From Halopseudomonas xinjiangensis (GTDB lineage Bacteria; Pseudomonadota; Gammaproteobacteria; Pseudomonadales; Pseudomonadaceae): 64,000 nt of DNA. The DNA is taken from the NCBI GenBank assembly GCA_011050525.1, contig DRFO01000012.1, positions 124,001 to 188,000 on the forward strand, in the 5' to 3' direction. The position numbers and the translations under genes were made by a program. The notes beneath the pieces were generated by a model that was not told the DNA's origin, made no database searches, and worked only from the letters and a program-made list of their open reading frames with translations. Shown here one piece after another: positions 9,070 through 17,933 of the stretch (position 1 is the stretch's first letter; each line of letters begins with the position of its first letter).

Positions 9070-10369
9070 AAGCCAACTGCCCTACCAGCTCGCTGCCCTT
9101 GCCAAACAAGGTAGTCAAGCGCGGACGCAGATAATCCTGGACCGCTTGCTGCGGTACTTGATTTAGCAGTTCGTTGATAAAACCAAAGCTCAACATGCTG
9201 ATGGCCTCGGCTCTGGTTACTCCACGACTTTGCAGATAGAACAGTGACGTTTCGTTCAACTGGCTGATGGTCGCTCCGTGTGCGCAACGCACGTCATCCG
9301 CATAAATCTCAAGTTCCGGCTTGGTGTAGATTTCGGCAGTAGGCGATGTCAGGAGGTTCTTGTTGCTGAGCTCAGCCAAGGTCTTCTGCGCCTTGGGATG
9401 AATGTGAATCCGCCCGTTGAACACCGCTTTGGCGGAGTCACCGATAATGCCGCGGAACACCTCGTTCGTGGTGCAATGTGGAACGCAATGCTCCACGTTG
9501 GTGTGGTAATCAATCAACTGCTTGTTGCGGGGCAGGTATACCCCATGCAGTTCCAGGTGCGCGCCTTCGCCCCGGTGATTCACCTGGTAATCGATCCGCT
9601 TCAATCGACTACCCTGAGCCAACGTGAATCCATGAAAACGCGCGTCGCGGTGTAGATTGACGTGAACGCCGCCCACGTGAAGAAGGTCTTCCTGCTCAAG
9701 ATTGACACGGTAATGCTCAATCTTCGCGTTGTTGCCCACCACTACCTCGGTCAGACTGTTGACGAAGCCATTCTGCTCACTATCGGCCGATACATAATGC
9801 TCAATGACTTCTGCGTGGCTGCCATCTTCCAGAATAATCAGAACCCGCTGGTTGCTGACCGCTGGTTCGGCTTCGGGCGTTGAAACATTCAGCAGATATA
9901 CGGGTTTGGCCAGCGATTGTCCGCGGGCCACATGTATCAGAATGCCGTCATTAGCCCAGGCATTACTGAGCGCTGCGAACAGGTGCCGCTCCGCGTCTAC
10001 CACTGTGCCCAGTTTCTGCTCGATCAGCAGCCGCTGATCGGCATTGGCATCGGCAAAACGTACCACGCCGGCAGGCAGTGCAGTGGACTGCTCGGCAGAG
10101 AACTGACCGTTTACAAATACCAGACGCGTAGCATCCAGATCCATCAACTCGATGTCGTTCTGCCAATCGTTTCCAGCCGTTGAGGCCCAGCGGGCAGGCG
10201 CGGCACTTTGCAGAGGAGCTAAAGGCGTGTACTTCCAGTTTTCGGTTTTGCGGGTCGGCCACTTGGCCGACGACCAACTCGTCGCACCACGCTCGCGCAG
10301 ATCTTTCAGCCAGTCGGGGCTTCGCTGAGTGGTTGCAAGCTTCAGGGCAAGGTGCTGGAAATCAGTCAT
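9062..10369 (-). CDS. sufD: Fe-S cluster scaffold component SufD
   Basis: SufD pairs with SufB and a SufC dimer to form the SufBC2D scaffold on which clusters are built. The 435-residue product has the SufB/D core beta-helix region, with VFNGRIHIHPKAQKT and the conserved ADDVRCAHGATI toward the C-terminus; the histidine in that motif is important for cluster formation in E. coli SufD. The start has GAGGT upstream and overlaps the sufC stop by one base (TGATGA). Confidence 0.95.
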   Translation of the reverse strand: MTDFQHLALKLATTQRSPDWLKDLRERGATSWSSAKWPTRKTENWKYTPLAPLQSAAPARWASTAGNDWQNDIELMDLDATRLVFVNGQFSAEQSTALPAGVVRFADANADQRLLIEQKLGTVVDAERHLFAALSNAWANDGILIHVARGQSLAKPVYLLNVSTPEAEPAVSNQRVLIILEDGSHAEVIEHYVSADSEQNGFVNSLTEVVVGNNAKIEHYRVNLEQEDLLHVGGVHVNLHRDARFHGFTLAQGSRLKRIDYQVNHRGEGAHLELHGVYLPRNKQLIDYHTNVEHCVPHCTTNEVFRGIIGDSAKAVFNGRIHIHPKAQKTLAELSNKNLLTSPTAEIYTKPELEIYADDVRCAHGATISQLNETSLFYLQSRGVTRAEAISMLSFGFINELLNQVPQQAVQDYLRPRLTTLFGKGSELVGQLAYE

Positions 10370-11118
10370 CAGGCGACCTCATCTTCCAGCCAGCCATAGC
10401 CTTTAGCCTCAAGTTCCAAGGCCAGACTCTTATCTCCAGACTTGACGATTCGGCCCCCGGCCAGCACGTGAACGTAATCGGGCACGATGTAATCCAGCAG
10501 GCGCTGATAGTGCGTCACCACGATAAAGCTCCGGTTGCCATCGCGCATGCTGTTGACCCCATTCGCCACAACCTGCAAAGCATCGATATCAAGACCCGAA
10601 TCGGTTTCATCGAGAATGCATAAGGTCGGCTCAAGCAGCATCATCTGCATGATCTCGTTGCGCTTCTTCTCACCACCAGAAAAGCCTTCATTGACGCCGC
10701 GCTTGAGAAAGGCGACATCCAGATCAACCCGTTTGCTGGTCTCACGGGCTAGCTTCATGAACTCGACCGACGACAGGCCAGGCAATCCGGCATGCTTGCG
10801 CATGGCATCGACCGAAGCCTTGAGAAACTCCATGTTGCTCACGCCAGGAATTTCGACAGGGTACTGAAAGGCCAGAAAAATCCCCTCGCGGGCGCGCTCC
10901 TCGGTATCCAGTGCCAACAGATCCTGGCCTTTGAAGGTGACGCTGCCAGCAGTGGCTTCATAACCGGGGCGTCCGGACAGGACATTCCCCAGGGTGCTCT
11001 TGCCGGACCCGTTAGGTCCCATGATGGCATGGATTTCACCCGGGCGAACTACGATATCCAGTCCTTTCAAGATATCCTTTTCTTCAACTTTTGCGCATAA
11101 ACCTTTGATAGATAACAT
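10369..11118 (-). CDS. sufC: Fe-S assembly ATPase SufC
   Basis: An ABC-type ATPase that drives conformational change of the SufBC2D complex; cytoplasmic and not a transporter. In 249 residues it shows Walker A GPNGSGKST (34-42), the signature region EGFSGGEKKR, Walker B LCILDETDSGLD and the switch histidine in VVTHYQRLL. It lies 53 bp downstream of sufB. Confidence 0.97.
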   Translation of the reverse strand: MLSIKGLCAKVEEKDILKGLDIVVRPGEIHAIMGPNGSGKSTLGNVLSGRPGYEATAGSVTFKGQDLLALDTEERAREGIFLAFQYPVEIPGVSNMEFLKASVDAMRKHAGLPGLSSVEFMKLARETSKRVDLDVAFLKRGVNEGFSGGEKKRNEIMQMMLLEPTLCILDETDSGLDIDALQVVANGVNSMRDGNRSFIVVTHYQRLLDYIVPDYVHVLAGGRIVKSGDKSLALELEAKGYGWLEDEVA

Positions 11119-11171
11119 ATATAACGCCTGATAACTGTATGTAAAAATCTCGCCGACGGCCGTTCGCGGGA

Positions 11172-12608
11172 TTAACCTACCGACCCTTCGAGACTGACTT
11201 CGAGCAACTTGCCCGCCTCGACTGCGAACTCCATGGGTAGCTCCTTGAAGACTTCACGGCAGAACCCGTTGACGATCATGGAGATCGCCTTTTCTGCATC
11301 CAGGCCACGTTGCTGGCAGAGAAACATCTGGTCGTCGCTGACCTTTGAGGTCGTGGCCTCATGCTCGATGACCGCGCTCGGGTTCTTGCTTTCGATATAG
11401 GGAAAGGTATGGGCTCCGCAACGATCACCGATCAACAGAGAATCACACTGGGTGAAATTACGAGCACCGTCGGCTCCGGGGTTGATGCGCACCAGACCGC
11501 GGTACGCGCTGTTGCTCTGGCCGGCGGAGATGCCTTTAGCAATGATGGTCGACCGGGTGTTCTTGCCCAGATGAATCATTTTGGTGCCGGTGTCGGCTTG
11601 CTGGAAATTATTGGTCAGCGCAACCGAATAGAATTCACCGACGCTGTTATCGCCCTTCAGGATGCAGCTTGGGTATTTCCATGTTACCGCGGAGCCGGTC
11701 TCGACCTGCGTCCAGGAAATCTTCGCGTTGGTATGACAGATGCCACGCTTGGTAACGAAGTTGTAAATACCGCCCTTCCCTTCGGCATTTCCCGGGTACC
11801 AGTTCTGAACCGTAGAATATTTGATCTGGGCATTGTCCAGTGCCACCAACTCCACTACTGCCGCGTGCAACTGGTTCTCATCGCGCATGGGCGCCGTACA
11901 TCCCTCAAGGTAGCTCACATGAGAGCCTTCCTCGGCAATGATCAGCGTGCGCTCGAACTGGCCCGTGTTCATCTCGTTGATACGGAAATAGGTAGACAAT
12001 TCCATCGGGCAGCGGACGCCCTTCGGGATGTAGACAAACGAGCCGTCAGAAAACACGGCGGAATTGAGCGCTGCATAATAGTTGTCTTTCTGCGGAACCA
12101 CGCTTCCAAGGTATTTCTGGACCAGCTCGGGACACCGATGTACCGCTTCACTGATGGGGCAGAAGATTACGCCCGCCTCTTCCAGCTTCGCTCGGAAAGT
12201 GGTGACGACCGAAACCGAATCGAACACCGCATCAACCGCCACCCCTGCAAGCATTTCCTGCTCATGCAGTGGGATACCCAGCTTTTCGTAGGTAGCGATG
12301 AGCTCAGGATCCACTTCATCAAGGCTTTTGGGCTTGTCGGCCATGCTCTTCGGAGCAGAAAAATAAGAAACGGCCTGAAAATCTATCTCCGGATAATGAA
12401 CGTGGGCCCAGGTCGGCTCTTCCATTTCCTGCCAGGCGCGAAATGCTTTCAGACGCCAATCAAGCATCCACTCAGGCTCTTCCTTCTTTGCGGAAATGAA
12501 ACGAACAACTTCTTCGTTAAGACCTGGTGGCAAGGTATCGGACTCAATGGCAGAGTGGAACCCGGCCGCGTACTCCTTCTTGATCAGGCTTTCAACTTGC
12601 TCAGACAC
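11172..12608 (-). CDS. sufB: Fe-S cluster scaffold protein SufB (GTG start)
   Basis: Main scaffold subunit of SufBC2D. The product is about 478 residues and carries the SufB core, with [20 protein letters not shown] and the C-terminal [13 protein letters not shown]. The frame extends eight codons upstream of the GTG at 12608, but GAGGTGA lies five bases before this GTG and MSEQVESL is a typical SufB start, so I place the start here. It follows iscR after 104 bp containing a 7-bp hairpin. Confidence 0.95.
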   Translation of the reverse strand: MSEQVESLIKKEYAAGFHSAIESDTLPPGLNEEVVRFISAKKEEPEWMLDWRLKAFRAWQEMEEPTWAHVHYPEIDFQAVSYFSAPKSMADKPKSLDEVDPELIATYEKLGIPLHEQEMLAGVAVDAVFDSVSVVTTFRAKLEEAGVIFCPISEAVHRCPELVQKYLGSVVPQKDNYYAALNSAVFSDGSFVYIPKGVRCPMELSTYFRINEMNTGQFERTLIIAEEGSHVSYLEGCTAPMRDENQLHAAVVELVALDNAQIKYSTVQNWYPGNAEGKGGIYNFVTKRGICHTNAKISWTQVETGSAVTWKYPSCILKGDNSVGEFYSVALTNNFQQADTGTKMIHLGKNTRSTIIAKGISAGQSNSAYRGLVRINPGADGARNFTQCDSLLIGDRCGAHTFPYIESKNPSAVIEHEATTSKVSDDQMFLCQQRGLDAEKAISMIVNGFCREVFKELPMEFAVEAGKLLEVSLEGSVG

Positions 12609-12666
12609 GATATCACCTCGTTCCCACAGCAAATGGCGGAACCACTTGCTATCAATTATTCAGGCT

Positions 12667-12687
12667 GGCAGTGTCTTCATCACTGCC
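12667..12687. other. Intercistronic hairpin between iscR and sufB
   Basis: A perfect 7-bp stem GGCAGTG/CACTGCC with a seven-base loop, lying about 60 bp before the sufB start. No T tract follows, so it is not an ordinary terminator. It could stabilise or separate the iscR and suf parts of the transcript. Confidence 0.4.
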
Positions 12688-12712
12688 CTATTACCACGGT
12701 TCTATGCCCGTT

Positions 12713-13198
12713 TCAGATGATGCGTTCCAGACTGGAGACGACTTGCGCGGCGGCGGAGCATCCGCGACCATCCTGACGCGCGCGGACTCGTTGAATATCT
12801 TCCCTCGACACCAGTTCAGCCAAGGTGATGTCGTTGAGAAACTGGCGCAGCCGGGTGCTGAGATCGGACCAGAGGTGATGCGTCAGGCAAACTTCACCGT
12901 GCTGGCAATCACCTTTACCCAGGCAGCGCGTAGCGTCCATGGAGTCATTCACCGCTTCGACGATTTGCGCCACACTGATTGCTTGCGGCCCACCCGCCAA
13001 CCGGTAGCCTCCACCTGGCCCTCTGACACTTTCGACTAGTTTGCTACGTCGAAGTTTGGCAAATAACTGCTCAAGATAGGAGATGGAAACACCCTGACGC
13101 ATCGATATATCAGCCAGTGTGATCGGCCCCTGATCTTCATGAAGGGCCAAGTCCAGCATAGCCGTAACGGCGTAGCGGCCCTTGGTGGTTAGACGCAT
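12713..13198 (-). CDS. iscR: Fe-S responsive regulator IscR (Rrf2 family)
   Basis: A 161-residue winged-helix regulator that binds a [2Fe-2S] cluster and represses its own Fe-S assembly operon when clusters are plentiful. The four cluster ligands stand at the same numbers as in E. coli IscR: Cys92, Cys98, Cys104 and His107 ([17 protein letters not shown]). The recognition helix region ([15 protein letters not shown]) is intact. I set the start at 13198 ([11 protein letters not shown]) with GGGAG upstream; the open frame continues 14 codons further but without homology. It heads the suf operon and is preceded by a matching operator. Confidence 0.95.
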   Translation of the reverse strand: MRLTTKGRYAVTAMLDLALHEDQGPITLADISMRQGVSISYLEQLFAKLRRSKLVESVRGPGGGYRLAGGPQAISVAQIVEAVNDSMDATRCLGKGDCQHGEVCLTHHLWSDLSTRLRQFLNDITLAELVSREDIQRVRARQDGRGCSAAAQVVSSLERII

Positions 13199-13239
13199 AC
13201 AAGCTCCCAAGCCGATTTCAACTAAGCCAAAACTATGCA

Positions 13240-13264
13240 ATATCCAAGTGTTTTAGTCAAGTAT
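13240..13264 (-). promoter_or_regulatory. Predicted IscR type 1 operator overlapping the iscR-suf promoter
   Basis: On the minus strand the 25 bases begin ATACTTGACTAAAACACTTG and end GATAT. They match the E. coli type 1 IscR consensus (ATASYYGACTRWWWYAGTCRRSTAT) at 22 of 25 positions by my count. Inside lies TTGACT as a likely -35 box, with CATAGT 17 bases further as a possible -10. The site is about 42 bp before the iscR ATG. This predicts feedback repression by [2Fe-2S]-IscR. Confidence 0.75.
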
Positions 13265-13443
13265 TACGGCCCCCACTCGGGATCCAGATGCGACTATTAT
13301 AGATCCCTCAACCGCTTGCTTGAAACGGAACCCATGACTGAAAATCACCGTTACTGATTTCCAAGGAAACTAATGATACACCTCGCCAGACAGTGCTATC
13401 GTTTGGACTATTCCACGCATCGTACAGAAGGAGTGCTATACCC

Positions 13444-14874
13444 ATGAGCCACTACAAGCAGTTTTACATCAACGGTCAGTGGGTTGAACCCAAAGGCGAT
13501 AACACCGCAGAGGTGATCAACCCAGCAACCGAAGAAGTCGTTGCCACCATCGCCCTGGGCAATCACGAAGATGTCGATCTGGCCGTTGCCGCCGCTAGAA
13601 AAGCCTTCGAAACCTTCTCCCAGACCAGCCGTGAAGAGCGTATTGCACTACTGGGCAAAATCATTGCCGTGTTCCAAAAACGCCTGCCGGACGTCGCCGA
13701 AGCTATTTCCAAGGAAATGGGCGCCCCGGCCAAGTTGGCCAGCCAGGCGCAGGCTCCATCGGGTCTCGGTCATTTTGCCACGGCACTGGAAGTACTCAAG
13801 GACTTCGAATTCGAGGAGGAGATCGGCACAACGCTTGTAGTAAAGGAACCTATCGGTGTCTGCGGCCTGATTACTCCCTGGAACTGGCCCATCAACCAGC
13901 TGACCTGCAAGATCGCGCCAGCGCTGGCGACCGGCTGCACCATGGTGCTCAAGCCGTCGGAAGTGGCACCGCTGTCCGCCCTGCTACTGGCTGAAATTCT
14001 CGATGAAGCGGGTGTGCCGCCAGGGGTATTCAACCTGGTTAATGGTGACGGGCCCACTGTGGGTTCTGCCATGTCCAGCCACTGGGGAATCGACATGATG
14101 TCCTTCACCGGCTCGACCGGCGCAGGCCGGCAGGTCATGAAGAACGGTGCCGATACCATCAAGCGCGTTGCGCTTGAACTGGGCGGCAAGTCAGCAAACA
14201 TTCTACTGGACGACGTTAACTTTGAAAAAATGGTCGCCCACGGTGTGATGTCCTGCATGAACAACACCGGTCAGTCATGTAACGCGCCGACCCGTATGCT
14301 CGTGCCCAACAGCAAGATGGATGAAGTTACCGCCATTGCGCAAGCCGTGGCTGCCAAGGTCAAGCCAGGCGACCCCGATGCTCAGGATACGGTGATCGGA
14401 CCGGTTTCCTCAAAGAATCAGTGGAACAAGATTCAGGACCTGATTACCACGGGGATTGAAGAAGGTGCCAAAGTGGTTGCAGGCGGCCCAGGCCGTCCTG
14501 AAGGTCTGAGCAAGGGTTACTACGTCAAGCCGACCATCTTCAGCCACGTTACCAACGACATGACCATCGCCCGGGAAGAAATCTTCGGGCCGGTATTGTC
14601 GATCATTGGTTACGATACCGAAGACGAGGCGGTCAGAATTGCCAATGACACCAACTATGGCCTGTCCGGTTACGTGTCCTCCGGGGATCACGAACGCGCC
14701 CGCAAGGTGGCTCGTCGTATCCGTACCGGCATGGTCCATCTGAATGGTGCAATGCTGGACAACAAGGCGCCCTTCGGTGGATACAAGGAATCAGGAAACG
14801 GTCGCGAGTGGGGCCATTATGGCTTTGAGGATTTCCTGGAAGTGAAATCGATTTTTGGGTATGCCGCCAAGTAA
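13444..14874 (+). CDS. NAD(P)-dependent aldehyde dehydrogenase
   Basis: Oxidises an aldehyde to the carboxylic acid. The 476-residue product has the full ALDH fold: PWNWPINQ for the catalytic asparagine, FTGSTGAG for the nucleotide loop, Glu245 in LELGGKSAN and the nucleophile Cys279 in GQSCNAPTR. The substrate is not evident. AAGGAG lies about ten bases before this ATG; an upstream in-frame start at 13393 would add 17 residues without homology. It is transcribed alone and ends in a strong terminator. Confidence 0.92.
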   Translation: MSHYKQFYINGQWVEPKGDNTAEVINPATEEVVATIALGNHEDVDLAVAAARKAFETFSQTSREERIALLGKIIAVFQKRLPDVAEAISKEMGAPAKLASQAQAPSGLGHFATALEVLKDFEFEEEIGTTLVVKEPIGVCGLITPWNWPINQLTCKIAPALATGCTMVLKPSEVAPLSALLLAEILDEAGVPPGVFNLVNGDGPTVGSAMSSHWGIDMMSFTGSTGAGRQVMKNGADTIKRVALELGGKSANILLDDVNFEKMVAHGVMSCMNNTGQSCNAPTRMLVPNSKMDEVTAIAQAVAAKVKPGDPDAQDTVIGPVSSKNQWNKIQDLITTGIEEGAKVVAGGPGRPEGLSKGYYVKPTIFSHVTNDMTIAREEIFGPVLSIIGYDTEDEAVRIANDTNYGLSGYVSSGDHERARKVARRIRTGMVHLNGAMLDNKAPFGGYKESGNGREWGHYGFEDFLEVKSIFGYAAK

Positions 14875-14888
14875 TAGGCGGCTTTTGG

Positions 14889-14922
14889 AAAAAAGGCAGG
14901 CACGTGGTGCCTGCCTTTTTTT
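14889..14922. terminator. Bidirectional intrinsic terminator
   Basis: The stem AAAAGGCAGGCAC/GTGCCTGCCTTTT has a very short loop and is flanked by A and T tracts, so it can work for both the aldehyde dehydrogenase gene (plus) and pntB (minus). It overlaps the pntB stop codon. Confidence 0.85.
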
Positions 14923-16345
14923 AGCCCAGCGATTTCACCGCTTCGATCATTTGCGCCATGACCTTCTGCGCGTCGCCATACACCATTGAGGTGTTTTCCG
15001 CGTAAAACAGCTCGTTTTCTACCCCCGAATACCCTTTCCCTTGTCCACGCTTGACCACATAGGCCTGCTGCGCGTAATCAACGTTCAGAATCGGCATTCC
15101 GTAGATCGGACTGGATTTCTTGGTCCGCGCTGCCGGGTTCACCACATCATTGGCGCCGAGGACGATTGCCACGTCGGCGAGCGTGAACTCCTCGTTGATG
15201 TCTTCCAGGTCATAAATGATGTCGTAGGGAACACCCGCTTCGGCGAGCAGCACGTTCATGTGGCCTGGCATGCGACCTGCTACTGGGTGAATCGCGAACC
15301 TGACATCCACACCCTGCTTTTGCAGCAGCTTCACGAACTCATAGAGTTTGTGCTGCGCCTGCGCCACCGCCAGGCCATAACCGGGCACGATAATTACCTT
15401 GCTGGCGTAATACATCGCGATAGCCGCATCAGAAGCCTCTGCGGACTTCATGCTGCCCTCGATCTCGCTGTCGTCGCCATCGCCGGTTTCACCAAATTGG
15501 CTGAAGATGACATTCGAGACCGGTCTGTTCATCGCTTTGGCCATCATCAGCGTCAACAGCGTACCGGCCGAGCCAACAACCGTGCCGGCGATGATCATCG
15601 CCGGGTTCTGCAGCACAAACCCCTCGAACGCCACAGCCAGCCCAGTAAAGGCGTTGTAAAGGGAAATCACCACCGGCATATCCGCGCCACCAATGGGTGT
15701 GGTGAGCATCACGCCAAGCACCAGCGCTACGACAAAGAACAGGGCGATCAGCAGCATCGGAACACCGCCGCCAGCCAGGCCAGCAGCCACGATCGCAGCG
15801 CCAATTGCCAGAGCAGCGAAAAACAGCCCGGCGTTGATGATCTGCTGCGCTGGCAAGCGGATGGTGCCGTTCATGCGGCCGTCAAGCTTGGCCCAGGCTA
15901 CGAGCGAGCCGGACAGCGCCACAGAACCGATAAGGCCGCCGAGTACTGCCAGCACGGTAACAACCAGACCGTGGGCCTGGGCATTTCCGGAAAACAGCTC
16001 TGTTGCTGCGATAGCCGCCGCCGCGCCGCCACCCATACCGTTGTAGAGTGCGACCATTTGCGGCATATCGGTCATGGCTACCTTCTTGCCGCTACGCCAC
16101 GCCCAGCCAATCCCCAGGGCCAGAGCAACGATGACCAGAACGAAATTGACGACCAGACGGGGCTCCGCCCGCTCGTTGACATCCAGGCCGTAGAGAAATG
16201 CCGCTGCTACCGCCAGCACCATACCCCATCCCGCCACAACAATACCTGAGCGGGCAGTGACCGGACTGGCCATCCGCTTCAGGCCGTAAATAAAGAGCAG
16301 TGCCGCCAGGAAATAGGCCGCTTCAATAATCAATCCGCTGAACAT
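14921..16345 (-). CDS. pntB: NAD(P) transhydrogenase subunit beta
   Basis: With the alpha subunits it transfers hydride between NADH and NADP+ coupled to proton entry, an NADPH source. The 474 residues consist of about nine membrane helices (to about residue 260), then the NADP-binding domain III with GYGLAVAQAQHKLYE and GANDVVNPAA. It starts three bases after the preceding subunit stops. Confidence 0.96.
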   Translation of the reverse strand: MFSGLIIEAAYFLAALLFIYGLKRMASPVTARSGIVVAGWGMVLAVAAAFLYGLDVNERAEPRLVVNFVLVIVALALGIGWAWRSGKKVAMTDMPQMVALYNGMGGGAAAAIAATELFSGNAQAHGLVVTVLAVLGGLIGSVALSGSLVAWAKLDGRMNGTIRLPAQQIINAGLFFAALAIGAAIVAAGLAGGGVPMLLIALFFVVALVLGVMLTTPIGGADMPVVISLYNAFTGLAVAFEGFVLQNPAMIIAGTVVGSAGTLLTLMMAKAMNRPVSNVIFSQFGETGDGDDSEIEGSMKSAEASDAAIAMYYASKVIIVPGYGLAVAQAQHKLYEFVKLLQKQGVDVRFAIHPVAGRMPGHMNVLLAEAGVPYDIIYDLEDINEEFTLADVAIVLGANDVVNPAARTKKSSPIYGMPILNVDYAQQAYVVKRGQGKGYSGVENELFYAENTSMVYGDAQKVMAQMIEAVKSLG

Positions 16346-16348
16346 GGG

Positions 16349-16690
16349 TTACTCCTTTCCGGCCGTATCGGATTTTTGCTGTGCATCACCGCGTTTGTCG
16401 CTGGATTTGAACATCTCCAGCATTCTTTCGGTAACAACGTAGCCGCCGGCAGCATTGCCGGCCCCCAGCAGCACACCGAAGAAGCCGATGACCTGCTCAA
16501 GCGTCGATCCGGCGTTCAACAGCGCCCACATTGCACCGACAACTACGATGCCGTGAACGAAATTGGAACCCGACATCAGCGGGGTGTGCAGAATAGCCGG
16601 CACCCGGCCAATGATCTCGTAACCGGTAAAGGCAGCGAGCATGAAAATATACAGCGCTACAAAACCTGTGATTGTCGTTGTCACATCCAT
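16349..16690 (-). CDS. pntAB: NAD(P) transhydrogenase, membrane part of alpha subunit
   Basis: A 113-residue protein with three to four membrane helices corresponding to the C-terminal part of E. coli PntA; in this organism, as in pseudomonads generally, the alpha subunit is split. The motif GYEIIGRVPAILHTPLMSG is typical. It starts nine bases after pntAA stops. The charged C-terminal tail (SSDKRGDAQQKSDTAGKE) is probably cytoplasmic. Confidence 0.93.
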   Translation of the reverse strand: MDVTTTITGFVALYIFMLAAFTGYEIIGRVPAILHTPLMSGSNFVHGIVVVGAMWALLNAGSTLEQVIGFFGVLLGAGNAAGGYVVTERMLEMFKSSDKRGDAQQKSDTAGKE

Positions 16691-16699
16691 GGTGTTCCC

Positions 16700-17821
16700 C
16701 TATTCAGCTTCAGCGGCTGTGCGCGCCGCTTCATTTTTGATTTCGCCAGCATGGGTCAGCACCGCTCCGGCAAGAATCTCGTCATCCCAATCGATGTGCA
16801 GGCTACCCTCGTTGACCATCAACCCAACCAGATTCAACAGGTTGCGTGAATACAACTCAGAGGCGTGTTCAGCAAGGTGGCTGGGGATGTTCAATGGCGC
16901 AACGATAGTCGCCGGCCCAACCTCCACTGTTTCCCCTGGCTGGGTAAGTGGCGTGTTGCCGCCCCCCTCTGCCGCCAGATCGATGATGACAGCGCCGGGT
17001 TTCATACCCATGATCTGAGCTTCGCTGAGAATTTTCGGGCTTGGCCGACCCGGAATGGCAGCAGTGGTAATAACCGCATCCGCGGACTGGATGTGTCGGG
17101 TCAGCACCTGAGCGACCTTTTCCTGCTCCTCGGCGGTGAGTTCCCGCGCGTACCCGCCGGTGCCGCTGGCCGACACCCCGGTATCCACGAACTTGCCGCC
17201 AACGGATTCAACCTGCTCCTTCACCTCAGGCCGCACATCGTAGCCCTCCACCATGGCGCCAAGGCGTTTGGCCGTTGCCAGCGCTTGCAAGCCGGCAACG
17301 CCAGCGCCCATGACCAATACCCGTGCCGGGCGCAGCGAGCCCACCGCCGTGGTCATCATGGGCAGAATTCTGTTGAGGTTGGTGGCCGCGAGCAGTCCGC
17401 CGTAGTAGCCAGCCAGAGCCGCTTGCGAAGACAGCGCATCCATCGCCTGAGCCCGGGTAATTCTGGGCACCAATTCCATGGCAAAGCAGGTGATGTTTCG
17501 GTCTCGCAGGGCGCGCACGATCTCCGGCTCGCGGTGGGCGTAAACAAAACAGCACAACACGCTACCGGACGGCATTTGCTGAATGTCGGCAACGGAAGGT
17601 GGCTGCACCCGGAAGTAAATGCTCGCGTCGTTCGAGGCATCAGCAAGCGTTACGCCCGCCTCCCGATAGGCAGCATCAGGAATGCGAGCAGCTGATCCCC
17701 CGGCCGTTTCGAGGCAGGGTTCAATGCCGAGTTTTATGAGTTTTGCCGCAACTGAGGGAACCAGCGCGACGCGTTTTTCATGTAGACGTGTTTCCTTGGC
17801 AACAAACAACTTTACCGGCAT
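16700..17821 (-). CDS. pntAA: NAD(P) transhydrogenase alpha subunit, NAD-binding part
   Basis: The soluble domain I that binds NAD(H). The 373 residues resemble alanine dehydrogenase: the N-terminal KETRLHEKRVALVP, the Rossmann motif VMGAGVAGLQALATAKRLGA near 170-190, and TTAAIPGRPSP. First gene of the three-gene pnt operon, with AGGAG five bases before the ATG. Confidence 0.95.
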   Translation of the reverse strand: MPVKLFVAKETRLHEKRVALVPSVAAKLIKLGIEPCLETAGGSAARIPDAAYREAGVTLADASNDASIYFRVQPPSVADIQQMPSGSVLCCFVYAHREPEIVRALRDRNITCFAMELVPRITRAQAMDALSSQAALAGYYGGLLAATNLNRILPMMTTAVGSLRPARVLVMGAGVAGLQALATAKRLGAMVEGYDVRPEVKEQVESVGGKFVDTGVSASGTGGYARELTAEEQEKVAQVLTRHIQSADAVITTAAIPGRPSPKILSEAQIMGMKPGAVIIDLAAEGGGNTPLTQPGETVEVGPATIVAPLNIPSHLAEHASELYSRNLLNLVGLMVNEGSLHIDWDDEILAGAVLTHAGEIKNEAARTAAEAE

Positions 17822-17894
17822 GGCAGCTCCTAGAGCGGGGTGTCCGCTTTTTTGCCTAGCATAAACTACCTAAGGAGCTTGCGTCAGCCGGTAA

Positions 17895-17924
17895 CCCATC
17901 CTGCGAACCGGATCGCAGAATGGG
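17895..17924. other. Long hairpin between the PF10118 gene and pntAA
   Basis: CCCATCCTGCG and CGCAGAATGGG pair over 11 positions with one mismatch around an eight-base loop. It lies ten bases after the stop of the upstream minus-strand gene and about 75 bp before pntAA. No T tract follows, so it may be a weak terminator, an mRNA-end stabiliser or a protein site. Confidence 0.4.
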
Positions 17925-17933
17925 CCCGCGCCT

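Noticed and set aside
7486-9114. 542-codon open frame on the plus strand across sufA and sufS
   Set aside because: It is antisense to two genes with clear catalytic motifs and has no recognisable domain; long antisense frames are common in GC-rich genes.
11361-12776. 471-codon plus-strand open frame over sufB
   Set aside because: Antisense to sufB and runs through the iscR-sufB junction; no domain seen.
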